From positions 126,555,593-126,619,592 of the forward strand of contig OX638130.1 in NCBI GenBank assembly GCA_951804985.1: DNA of 64,000 nt, read 5' to 3'. The translations under genes were made by a program, and so were the position numbers. Source of the DNA: Dryomyza anilis (taxonomy: Eukaryota > Arthropoda > Insecta > Diptera > Dryomyzidae). Below the pieces are notes generated by a model, which was not told the origin of the DNA, did no database searches, and saw only the letters and a list, made by a program, of their open reading frames with translations. This document shows, one piece after another, positions 51,101 through 63,519 of the stretch (position 1 is the stretch's first letter; each line of letters begins with the position of its first letter).

Positions 51101-54100
51101 CGACGCTCCGTTTAGGTTTTACAGCCATTTGAAGTTAAAGATGTGATTTCTCGAATCCTATTTTGTCGATTCTTTTGATTTTTATACCAATTAAGCAGAT
51201 TTAGTATGCCATAAAAAGTGCAAAGTTTGAACCCTCTACGACGCTCCGTTTAGGTTTTACAGCCTGTTGAAGTTAGAATGAAATGTGTAAAGTTTGACCC
51301 CTCTACGACGCTCCGTTTAGGTTTTACAGCCATTTGAAGTTAAAAATGTGATTTCTTGAATCCTACTATGTCGATTCTTTTGATTTTTATACCAACTAAG
51401 CAGTTTTAGTATGCCATAAAATGTGTAAAATTTGACCCCTCTACGACGCTCCGTTTAGGTTTTACAGCCATTTGAAGTTAAAGATGTGATTTCTCGAATC
51501 CTATTTTGTCGATTCTTTTGATTTTTATACCAATTAAGCAGATTTAGTATGCCATAAAAAGTGCAAAGTTTGACCCATCTACGACGCTCCGTTTAGGTTT
51601 TACAGCCATTTGAAGTTAAAGATGTGATTTCTCGAATCCTATTTTGTCGATTCTTTTGATTTTTATACCAATTAAGCAGATTTTGTATGCCATAAAAAGT
51701 GCAAAGTTTGAACCCTCTACGACGCTCCGTTTAGGTTTTACAGCCTGTTGAAGTTAGAATGAAATGTGTAAAGTTTGACCCCTCTACGACGCTCCGTTTA
51801 GGTTTTACAGCCATTTGAAGTTAAAAATGTGATTTCTTGAATCCTACTATGTCGATTCTTTTGATTTTTATACCAACTAAGCAGTTTTAGTATGCCATAA
51901 AATGTGTAAAATTTGACCCCTCTACGACGCTCCGTTTAGGTTTTACAGCCATTTGAAGTTAAAGATGTGATTTCTCGAATCCTACTATGTCGATTCTTTT
52001 GATTTTTATACCAACTGAGCAATTTTAGTATGCCATAAAAAGTGCAAAGTTTGACCACTCTACGACGCTCCGTTTAGGTTTTACAGCTTTTTGAAGTTAG
52101 ATTAAAATGTGTAAAGTTTGACCCCTCTACGACGCTCCGTTTAGGTTTTACAGCCATTTGAAGTTAACAATGTGATTTCTCGAATTCTACTATGTCGATT
52201 CTTTTGATTTTTATACCAACTGAGCAGTTTTAGTATGCCATAAAAAGTGCAAAGTTTGACCCATCTACAACGCTCCGGTTAGGTTTTACAGCTTTTTTAA
52301 GTTAGATTAAAATTTGTAGAGTTTGACCCTCAGTGACGCTCCGTTTAGGTTTTACAGCCATTTGAAGTTAAAGATGTGATTTCTTGAATCCTACTATGTC
52401 GATTCTTTTGATTTTTATACCAACTGAGCAGTTTTAGTATGCCATAAAATGTGTAAAATTTGACAACTCTACGACGCTCCGTTTAGGTTTTACAGCCATT
52501 TGAAGTTAAAGATGTAATTTCTTGAATCCTACTATGTCGATTCTTTTGATTTTTATACCAACTGAGCGGATTTAGTATGCCATAAAAAGTGCAAAGTTGG
52601 ACCACTCTACGACGCTCCGTTTAGGTTTTACAGCTTTTTGAAGTTAGATTAAAATGTGTAAAGTTTGACCCCTCTACGACGCTCCGTTTAGGTTTTACAG
52701 CCATTTGAAGTTAAAGATGTGATTTCTCGAATTCTACTATGTCGATTCTTTTGATTTTTATACCAACTGAGCAGTTTTAGTATGCCATAAAAAGTGCAAA
52801 GTTTGACCCATCTACAACGCTCCGGTTAGGTTTTACAGCTTTTTGAAGTTAGATTAAAATTTGTAGAGTTTGACCCTCAGTGACGCTCCGTTTAGGTTTT
52901 ACAGCCATTTGAAGTTAAAGATGTGATTTCTCGAATTCTACTATGTCGATTCTTTTGATTTTTATACCAACTGAGCAGTTTTAGTATGCCATAAAAAGTG
53001 CAAAGTTTGACCACACTACGACGCTCCGTTTAGGTTTTACAGCTTTTTGAATTTAGATTAAAATGTGTAAAGTTTGACCCCTCTAAGACGCTTCGTTTAG
53101 GTTTTACAGCCATTTGAAGTTAAAGATGTGATTTCTGAATCCTACTATGTCGATTCTTTTAATTTTTATACCAACTGAGCAGATTTAGTAGGTTTTACAG
53201 TCATTTGAAGTTAAAGATGTGATTTCTCGAATCCTACTATGTCGATTCTTTTGATTTTTATACCAACTGAGCAGATTTAGTATGCCATAAAAAGTGCAAA
53301 GTTTGAACCCTCTACGACGCTCTGTTTAGGTTTTACAGCCTGTTGAAGTTAGAATGAAATGTGTAAAGTTTGACCCCTCTACGACGCTCCGTTTAGGTTT
53401 TACAGCCATTTGAAGTTAAAGATGTGATTTCTCGAATCCTACTATGTCGATTCTTTTGATTTTTATACCAACTGAGCAGATTTAGTATGCCATAAAAAGT
53501 GCAAAGTTTGACCCATCTACGACGCTCCGTTTAGGTTTTACAGCCATTTGAAGTTAAAAATGTGATTTCTCGAATCCTACTATGTCGATTCTTTAGATTT
53601 TTATACCAACTGAGCAGATTTAGTATCCCATAAAAAGTGCAAAGTTTGACCCATCTACGACGCTCCGTTTAGGTTTTACAGCTTTTTGAAGTTAGATTAA
53701 AATTTGTAGAGTTTGACCCTCAGTGACGCTCCGTTTAGGTTTTACAGCCATTTGAAGTTAAAGATGTGATTTCTCGAATCCTACTATGTCGATTCTTTTG
53801 ATTTTTATACCAACTGAGCAGATTTAGTATGCCATAAAAAGTGCAAAGTTTGACCCATCTACGACGCTCCGTTTAGGTTTTACAGCCATTTGAAGTTAAA
53901 TTAAAATGTGTAAAGTTTGACCCCTCTACGACGCTCCGTTTAGGTTTTACAGCCATTTGAAGTTAAAGATGTGATTTCTCGAATCCTACTATGTCGATTC
54001 TTTAGATTTTTATACCAACTGAGCAGATTTAGTATGCCATAAAAAGTGCAAAGTTTGACCCATCTACGACGCTCCGTTTAGGTTTTACAGCCATTTGAAG

Positions 54101-56299
54101 TTAAAGATGTGATTTCTCGAATCCTACTATGTCGATTCTTTAGATTTTTATACCAACTGAGCAGATTTAGTATGCCATAAAAAGTGCAAAGTTTGACCCA
54201 TCTACGACGCTCCGTTTAGGTTTTACAGCCAACTGAGCAGATTTAGCATGCCATAAAAAGTGCAAAGTTTGACCCATCTACGACGCTCCGTTTAGGTTTT
54301 ACAGCCATTTGAAGTTAAAGATGTGATTTCTCGAATCCTATTTTGTCGATTCTTTTGATTTTTATACCAATTAAGCAAATTTAGTATGCCATAAAAAGTG
54401 CAAAGTTTGAACCCTCTACGACGCTCCGTTTAGGTTTTACAGCCTGTTGAACTTAGAATGAAATGTGTAAAGTTTGACCCCTCTACGACGCTCCGTTTAG
54501 GTTTTACAGCCATTTGAAGTTAAAGATGTGATTTCTTGAATCCTACTATGTCGATTCTTTTGATTTTTATACCAACTGAGCGGATTTAGTATGCCATAAA
54601 AAGTCCAAAGTTGGACCACTCTACGACGCTCCGTTTAGGTTTTACAGCTTTTTGAAGTTAGATTAAAATGTGTAAAGTTTGACCCCTCTACGACGCTCCG
54701 TTTAGGTTTTACAGCCATTTGAAGTTAACAATGTGATTTCTCGAATTCTACTATGTCGATTCTTTTGATTTTTATACCAACTGAGCAGTTTTAGTATGCC
54801 ATAAAAAGTGCAAAGTTTGACCACTCTACGACGCTCCGTTTAGGTTTTACAGCATTTTGAAGTTAGATTAAAATGTGTAAAGTTTGACCCCTCTACGACG
54901 CTCCGTTTAGGTTTTACAGCCATTTGAAGTTAAAGATGTGATTTCTCGAATTCTACTATGTCGATTCTTTTGATTTTTATACCAACTGAGCAGTTTTAGT
55001 ATGCCATAAAAAGTGCAAAGTTTGACCCATCTACAACGCTCCGGTTAGGTTTTACAGCTTTTTTAAGTTAGATTAAAATTTGTAGAGTTTGACCCTCAGT
55101 GACGCTCCGTTTAGGTTTTACAGCCATTTGAAGTTAAAGATGTGATTTCTTGAATCCTACTATGTCGATTCTTTTGATTTTTATACCAACTGAGCAGTTT
55201 TAGTATGCCATAAAATGTGTAAAATTTGACAACTCTACGACGCTCCGTTTAGGTTTTACAGCCATTTGAAGTTAAAGATGTAATTTCTTGAATCCTACTA
55301 TGTCGATTCTTTTGATTTTTATACCAACTGAGCAGATATAGTATGACATAAAAAGTGCAAAGTTTGACCCCTCTACGACACTCCGTTTAGGTTTTACAGC
55401 GATTTGAAGTTAGAATGAAATGTGTAAAGTTTGACCCCTCTACGACGCTCCGTTTAGGTTTTACAGTCATTTGAAGTTAAAGATGTGATTTCTCGAATTC
55501 TACTATGTCGATTCTTTTGATTTTTAGACCAACTGAGCAGATTTAGTATGCCATAAAAAGTGCAAAGTTTGAACCCTCTACGACGCTCTGTTTAGGTTTT
55601 ACAGCCTGTTGAAGTTAGAATGAAATGTGTAAAGTTTGACCCCTCTACGACGCTCCGTTTAGGTTTTACAGCCATTTGAAGTTAAAGATGTGATTTCTCG
55701 AATCCTACTATGTCGATTCTTTTGATTTTTATACCAACTGAGCAGATTTAGTATGCCATAAAAAATGCAAAGTTTGACCCATCTACGACGCTCCGTTTAG
55801 GTTTTACAGCCATTTGAAGTTAAATTAAAATGTGTAAAGTTTGACCCCTCTACGTCGCTCCGTTTAGGTTTTACAGCCATTTGAAATTAAAGATGTGATT
55901 TCTCGAATCCTACTTTGTCGATTCTTTTGATTTTTATATCAACTGAGCAGATTTAGTATGCCATAAAAAGTGTAAAGTTTGACCCCTCTACGACGCTCCG
56001 TTTAGGTTTTACAGCTTTTTGAAGTTAGATTAAAATGTGTAAAATTTGACCCCTCTACGACGCTCCGTTTAGGTTTTACAGCCATTTGAAGGTAAAGATG
56101 TGATTTCTCGAATTCTACTATGTCGGTTCTTTTGATTTTTATACCAACTGAGCAGATTTAGTATGCCATAAAAAGTGCAAAGTTTGAACACTCTACGACG
56201 CTCTGTTTAGGTTTTACAGCCTGTTGAAGTTAGAATGAAATGTGTAAAGTTTGACCCCTCTACGACGCTCCGTTTAGGTTTTACAGCCATTTGAAGTTA

Positions 56300-59200
56300 A
56301 AGATGTGATTTCTCGAATTCTACTATGTCGATTCTTTTGATGTTTATACCAACTGAGCAGTTTAAGTATGCCATAAAAAGTGCAAAGTATGACCCCTCCA
56401 CGACGCTCCGTTTAGGTTTTACAGCCATTTGAAGGTAAAGATGTGATTTCTTGAATCCTACTATGTCGATTCTTTTGATTTTTATACCAACTGAGCAGAT
56501 TTAGTATGCCATAAAAAGTGCAAAGTTTGAACACTCTACGACGCTCTGTTTAGGTTTTACAGCCTGTTGAAGTTAGAATGAAATGTGTAAAGTTTGACCC
56601 CTCTACGACGCACCGTTTAGGTTTTACAGCCATTTGAAGTTAAAGATGTGATTTCTCGAATTCTACTATATCGATTCTTTTGATTTTTATACCAACTGAG
56701 CAGTTTAAGTATGCCATAAAAAGTGCAAAGTATGACCCCTCTACGACGCTCCGTTTAGGTTTTACAGCCATTTGAAGTTAAAGATGTGATTTCTCGAATC
56801 CTTCTTTGTCGATTCTTTTGATTTTTATACTAATTAAGCAGATTTAGTATGCCATAAAAAGTGCAAAGTTTGAACCCTCTACGACGCTCCGTTTAGGTTT
56901 TACAGCCTGTTGAAGTTAGAATGAAATGTGTAAAGTTTGACCCCTCTACGACGCTCCGTTTAGGTTTTACAGCCATTTGAAGTTAAAGATGTGATTTCTC
57001 GAATTCTACTTGTGGCATACTAACCATAAAAAGTGCAAAGTATGACCCCTCTACGACGCTCCGTTTAGGTTTTACAGCCATTTGAAGTTAGATTAAAATG
57101 AAGTTAGATTAAAATGTTTAGGTTTTACAGCCATTTGAAGGTAAAGATGTGATTTCTTGAATCCTACTATGTCGATTCTTTTGATTTTTATACCAACTGA
57201 GCAGATTTAGTATGCCATAAAAAGTGCAAAGTTTGAACACTCTACGACGCTCTGTTTAGGTTTTACAGCCTGTTGAAGTTAGAATGAAATGTGTAAAGTT
57301 TGACCCCTCTACGACGCTCCGTTTAGGTTTTACAGCCATTTGAAGTTAAAGATGTGATTTCTCGAATTCTACTATATCGATTCTTTTGATTTTTATACCA
57401 ACTGAGCAGTTTAAGTATGCCATAAAAAGTGCAAAGTTTGAACCCTCTACGACGCTCCGTTTAGGTTTTACAGCCATTTGAAGTTAAAGATGTGATTTCT
57501 CGAATTCTACTATGTGGCATACTAACCATAAAAAGTGCAAAGTATGACCCCTCTACGACGCTCCGTTTAGGTTTTACAGCCATTTGAAGTTAAAGATGTG
57601 ATTTCTCGAATCCTACTATGTCGATTCTTTTGATTTTTATACCAACTGAGCAGATTTAGTATGCCATAAAAAGTGCAAAGTTTGACCCATCTACGACGCT
57701 CCGTTTAGGTTTTACAGCCATTTGAAGTTAAAGATGTGATTTCTCGAATCCTACTATGTCGATTCTTTAGATTTTTATACCAACTGAGCAGATTTAGTAT
57801 CCCATAAAAAGTGCAAAGTTTGACCCATCTACGACACTCCGTTTAGGTTTTACAGCTTTTTGAAGTTAGATTGAAATTTGTAGAGTTTGACCCTCAGTGA
57901 CGCTCCGTTTAGGTTTTACAGCCATTTCAAGTTAAAGATGTGATTTCTCGAATCCTACTATGTCGATTCTTTTGATTTTTATACAAACTGAGCAGATTTA
58001 GTATGCCATAAAAAGTGCAAAGTTTGACCCATCTACGACGCTCAGTTTAGGTTTTACAGCCATTTGAAGTTAAAGATGTGATTTCTTGAATCCTACTATG
58101 TCGATTCTTTTGATTTTTATACCAACTGAGCAGTTTTAGTATGCCATAAAATGTGTAAAATTTGACCCCTCTACGACGCTCCGTTTAGGTTTTGAAGTTA
58201 AAGATGTGATTTCTTGAATCCTACTATGTCGATTCTTTTGATTTTTATACCAACTGAGCGGATTTAGTATGCCATAAAAAGTGCAAAGTTGGACCATTCT
58301 ACGACGCTCCGTTTAGGTTTTACAGCTTTTTGAAGTTAGATTAAAATGTGTAAAATTTGACCCCTCTACGACGCTCCGTTTAGGTTTTACAGCCATTTGA
58401 AGTTAGAATGAAATGTGTAAAGTTTGACCCCTCTACGACGCTCCGTTTAGGTTTTATAGCCTTTTGAAGTTAAAGATGTGATTTCTCGAATTCTACTATG
58501 TCGATTCTTTTGATTTTTATACCAACTGAGCAGATGTATGCCATAAAAAGTGCAAAGTTTGAACCCTCTACGACGCTCTGTTTAGGTTTTACAGCCTGTT
58601 GAAGTTAGAATGAAATGTGTAAAGTTTGACCCTTCTACGACGCTCCGTTTAGGTTTTACAGTCATTTGAAATTAAAGATGTGATTCTCGAATTCTACTAT
58701 GTCGATTCTTTTGATTTTTATACCAACTGAGCAGATTTAGTATGCCATAAAAAGTGCAAAGTTTGAACCCTCTACGACGCTCTGTTTAGGTTTGACAGCC
58801 TTTTGAAGTTAGATTAAAATGTGTAAAGTTTGACTCCTCTACGACGCTCCGTTTAGGTTTTACAGCCATTTGAAGTTATAATGAAATGTGTAAAGTTTGA
58901 CCCCTCTACGACGCTCCGTTTAGGTTTTACAGTCATTTGAAGTTAAAGATGTGATTTCTCGAATCCTACTATGTCGATTCTTTTGATTTTTATACCAACT
59001 GAGCAGATTTAGTATGCCATAAAAAGTGCAAAGTTTGACCCCTCTACGACACTCCGTTTAGGTTTTACAGCCATTTGAAGTTGGAATGAAATGTGTAAAG
59101 TTTGACCCCTCTACGACGCTCCGTTTAGGTTTTACAGTCATTTGAAGTTAAAGATGTGATTTCTCGAATCCTACTATGTCGATTCTTTTGATTTTTATAC

Positions 59201-61500
59201 CAACTGAGCAGATTTAGTATGCCATAAAAAGTGCAAAGTTTGACCCCTCTACGACGCTCCGTTTAGGTTTTACAGCCATTTGAAGGTAAAGATGTGATTT
59301 CTCGAATTCTACTATGTCGATTCTTTTGATTTTTATACCAACTGAGCAGTTTAAGTATGCCATAAAAAGTGCAAAGTATGACCCCTCTACGACGCTCCGT
59401 TTAGGTTTTACAGCCATTTGAAGTTAAAGATGTGATTTCTTGAATCCTACTATGTCGATTCTTTTGATTTTTATACCAACTGAGCAGATTTAGTATGCCA
59501 TAAAAAGTGCAAAGTTTGAACCCTCTACGACGCTCTGTTTAGGTTTGACAGCCTTTTGAAGTTAGATTAAAATGTGTAAAGTTTGACTCCTCTACGACGC
59601 TCCGTTTAGGTTTTACAGCCATTTGAAGTTATAATGAAATGTGTAAAGTTTGACCCCTCTACGACGCTCCGTTTAGGTTTTACAGTCATTTGAAGTTAAA
59701 GATGTGATTTCTCGAATCCTACTATGTCGATTCTTTTGATTTTTATACCAACTGAGCAGATTTAGTATGCCATAAAAAGTGCAAAGTTTGACCCCTCTAC
59801 GACACTCCGTTTAGGTTTTACAGCCATTTGAAGTTAGAATGAAATGTGTAAAGTTTGACCCCTCTACGACGCTCCGTTTAGGTTTTACAGCCATTTGAAG
59901 TTAAAGATGTGATTTCTCGAATCCTACTATGTCGATTCTTTTGATTTTTATACCAACTGAGCAGATTTAGTATGCCATAAAAAGTGCAAAGTTTGAACAC
60001 TCTACGACGCTCTGTTTAGGTTTTACAGCCTGTTGAAGTTAGAATGAAATGTGTAAAGTTTGATCCCTCTACGACGCTCCGTTTAGGTTTTACAGCCATT
60101 TGAAGTTAAAGATGTGATTTCTCGAATTCTACTATGTCGATTCTTTTGAGTTTTATACCAACTGAGCAGTTTAAGTATGCCATAAAAAGTGCAAAGTATG
60201 ACCCGTCTACGACGATCCGTTTAGGTTTTACAGCCATTTGAAGTTAAAGATGTGATTTCTTGAATCCTACTATGTCGATTCTTTTGATTTTTATACCAAC
60301 TGAGCAGATTTAGTATGCCATAAAAAGTGCAAAGTTTGACCCATCTACGACGCTCCGTTTAGGTTTTAATGCCTTTTGAAGTTAGATTAAAATGTGTAAA
60401 GTTTGACCCCTCTACGACGCTCCGTTTAGGTTTTACAGCCATTTGAAATTAAAGATGTGATTTCTCGAATCCTACTTTGTCGATTCTTTTGATTCTTATA
60501 TCAACTGAGCAGATTTAGTATGCCATAAAAAGTGTAAAGTTTGACCCCTCTACGACGCTCCGTTTAGGTTTTACAGCTTTTTGAAGTTAGATTAAAATGT
60601 GTAAAATTTGACCCCTCTACGACGCTCCGTTTAGGTTTTACAGCCATTTGAAGTTAAAGATGTGATTTCTCGAATCCTACTATGTCGGTTCTTTTGATTT
60701 TTATACCAACTGAGCAGATTTAGTATGCCATAAAAAGTGCAAAGTTTGAACACTCTACGACGCTCTGTTTAGGTTTTACAGCCATTTGAAGTTAAAGATG
60801 TGATTTCTCGAATTCTACTATGTCGATTCTTTTGATTTTTATACCAACTGAGCAGTTTAAGTATGCCATAAAAAGTGCAAAGTATGACCCCTCCACGACG
60901 CTCCGTTTAGGTTTTACAGCCATTTGAAGGTAAAGATGTGATTTCTTGAATCCTACTATGTCGATTCTTTTGATTTTTATACCAACTGAGCAGATTTAGT
61001 ATGCCATAAAAAGTGCAAAGTTTGAACACTCTACGACGCTCTGTTTAGGTTTTACAGCCTGTTGAAGTTAGAATGAAATGTGTAAAGTTTGACCCCTCTA
61101 CGACGCTCCGTTTAGGTTTTACAGCCATTTGAAGTTAAAGATGTGATTTCTCGAATTCTACTATATCGATTCTTTTGATTTTTATACCAACTGAGCAGTT
61201 TAAGTATGCCATAAAAAGTGCAAAGTATGACCCCTCTACGACGCTCCGTTTAGGTTTTACAGCCTGTTGAAGTTGGATTAAAATGTGTAAAGTTTGACCC
61301 CTCTACGACGCTCCGTTTAGGTTTTACAGCCATTTGAAGTTAAAGATGTGATTTCTCGAATCCTTCTTTGTCGATTCTTTTGATTTTTATACTAATTAAG
61401 CAGGTTTAGTATGCCATAAAAAGTGCAAAGTTTGAACCCTCTACGACGCTCCGTTTAGGTTTTACAGCCTGTTGAAGTTAGAATGAAATGTGTAAAGTTT
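56300..61500. repeat. Higher-order repeat pair in the right part of the array, offset ~4.5 kb
   Basis: gacccctccacgacg at 56391 and 60886, and ttctactatatcgattc at 56661 and 61156, are both offset by 4,495 bp. The cttctttgtcgattc variant at 56801 and 61363 is offset by 4,562, which is 67 bp more, or one B monomer. A smaller duplication with offset ~753 bp lies inside (tgactcctct at 58831 and 59584). Confidence 0.7.
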
Positions 61501-62681
61501 GACCCCTCTACGACGCTTAGACGCTTGAGCAGATTTAGTATGCCATAAAAAGTGCAAAGTTTGACCCATCTACGACGCTCAGTTTAGGTTTTACAGCCAT
61601 TTGAAGTTAAAGATGGGATTTCTTGAATCCTACTATGTCGATTCTTTTGGTTTTTATACCAACTGAGCGGATTTAGTATGCCATAAAAAGTGCAAAGTTG
61701 GACCACTCTACGACGCTCCGTTTAGGTTTTACAGCTTTTTGAAGTTATATTAAAATGTGTAAAATTTGACCCCTCTACGACGCTCCGTTTAGGTTTTACA
61801 GCCATTTGAAGTTAAAGATGTAATTTCTTGAATCCTACTATGTCGATTCTTTTGATTTTTATACCAACTGAGCAGTTTTAGTATGCCATAAAAAGTGCAA
61901 AGTTTGACCCATCTACGACGCTCCGTTTAGGTTTTACAGCCATTTGAAGTTAAAGATGTGATTTCTCGAATTCTACTATGTCGATTCTTTTGATTTTTAT
62001 ACCAACTGAGCAGTTTTAGTATGCCATAAAAAGTGCAAAGTTTGACCACTCTACGACGCTCCGTTTAGGTTTTACAGCTTTTTGAAGTTAGATTAAAATG
62101 TGTAAAGTTTGACCCCTCTACGACGCTCCGTTTAGGTTTTACAGCCATTTGAAGTTAAAGATGTGATTTCTCGAATTCTACTGTGTCGATTCTTTTGATT
62201 TTTATACCAACTGAGCAGATTTAGTATGCCATAAAAAGTGCAAAGTTTGAACCCTCTACGACGCTCTGTTTAGGTTTGACAGCCTTTTGAAGTTAGATTA
62301 AAATGTGTAAAGTTTGACCCCTCTACGACGCTCCGTTTAGGTTTTACAGCCATTTGAAGTTAGAATGAAATGTGTAAAGTTTGACCCCTCTACGACGCTC
62401 CGTTTAGGTTTTACAGCCATTTGAAGTTAAAGATGTAATTTCTTGAATCCTACTATGTCGATTCTTTTGATTTTTATACCAACTGAGCAGTTATAGTATG
62501 CCATAAAAAGTGCAAAGTTTGACCCATCTACGACGCTCCGTTTAGGTTTTACAGCTTTTTGAAGTTAGATTAAAATGTGTAAAGTTTGATCCCTCTACGA
62601 CGCTCCGTTTAGGTTTTACAGCCATTTGAAGTTAAATATGTGATTTCTCGAATCCTACAATATCGATTTTTTGATTTTATT

Positions 62682-63500
62682 TGCGATTAAAAGAATATAC
62701 AATTTTTCTGTGTTTTTTTTGTGATTTTCTGTGGTGATTCTTTGGAGATTCTTATTTGTTGGTCTATCATTGAAATGTATTTTGTAATAACAACATGTCA
62801 GAAAATCCCTTTTATTATGGAATACGTTGTGCTGTTTACGCGTGGGCTCAATTTACATACACAAGCGACAAGATAAAAATAAGAAAACGTATATTTTAAC
62901 CTCTCTATAAGCCAAGCCTAGAAGTGTTTTTATGCTGACAGACAAAAAATTATACATTAGCGAAGCAACTTGTTGTTGTTTGCAATCAAATTGAACTCTA
63001 TTCAACAAGTTGATAGAGCGTAATTTCAGCTGAGAGCTGAAAATGTCTGTGTTAACAAAGATGGCCGCCAAATTTTAACAGTCAATCGTTCAACTGAATT
63101 CTCAGAGAGATTCAGAAAGAGACTCATGTAAGTTTGTGTGGCATGCGATATATTTTAGACCAGTGTATGCTGCGAGAAAAAAGTGATTGACAGAAGTATA
63201 TCATAAAATATATATAATTTCTAAACAAAAAGGCAGATGACGTTTAAAGTGAAGTAAACTAATAAAAATAATTAAATTATTAATTAATGTCATTAAAATG
63301 AATTGTACATGTCTGGAAATGTCCGGACCATGGACATTTTTGTTTTATTTTTGGAGATGAGAATTATTTCCAAAATTTTCATAAATGATTAATAAAAAAT
63401 ATTATTTTTATTATCAGATGGTAATTGATTCATATTTTTGGAACCCTGGTTAAAACTCAATAAATGAGGAGTAAATTTTTTTTTTTCATAAATATATCAT
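62682..63500. other. Unique sequence right of the satellite, no gene seen
   Basis: The array breaks off after tcctacaatatcgatttttt. An AT-rich stretch follows with a perfect YY1/PHO-type motif, aagatggccgcc, at about 63058-63069. A good splice-donor string, catgtaagtttg, lies at about 63125-63136 after a purine-rich run. These could mark a 5' non-coding exon, but no acceptor or coding frame can be tied to them. Confidence 0.35.
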
Positions 63501-63519
63501 AAAATATTGCACATGATTT

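Larger units (their letters stand above)
19861..62681. repeat. ~42.8-kb satellite DNA array of 138-bp (A) and 67-bp (B) monomers
   Basis: The A monomer starts agttaaagatgtgatttctc, passes through gattcttttgatttttatac, caactgagcagatttagtat and gccataaaaagtgcaaag, and ends with gtttgacccctctacgacgc, tccgtttaggttttacagcc, atttga. The first four units measure exactly 138 (19861-19998), 138 (19999-20136), 67 (20137-20203) and 138 (20204-20341). The B monomer (agttagattaaaatgtgtaa or agttagaatgaaatgtgtaa) carries the same last ~48 bp as A. A and B then alternate irregularly to about 62681 with no unrelated insertion seen. Common variants: tcctactatg/ttctactatg, gcagattt/gcagtttt/gcagtttaag, acccctctac/acccatctac/aaccctctac/accctcagtg. 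No open frame is conserved. This is a classical complex satellite organised into higher-order repeats, probably heterochromatic or an euchromatic satellite block; function unknown. Confidence 0.97.

Noticed and set aside
19861..62681. CRISPR array or other spacer-repeat system
   Set aside because: The units are contiguous and vary gradually with no unique spacers, and the context is an insect genome. It is satellite DNA.
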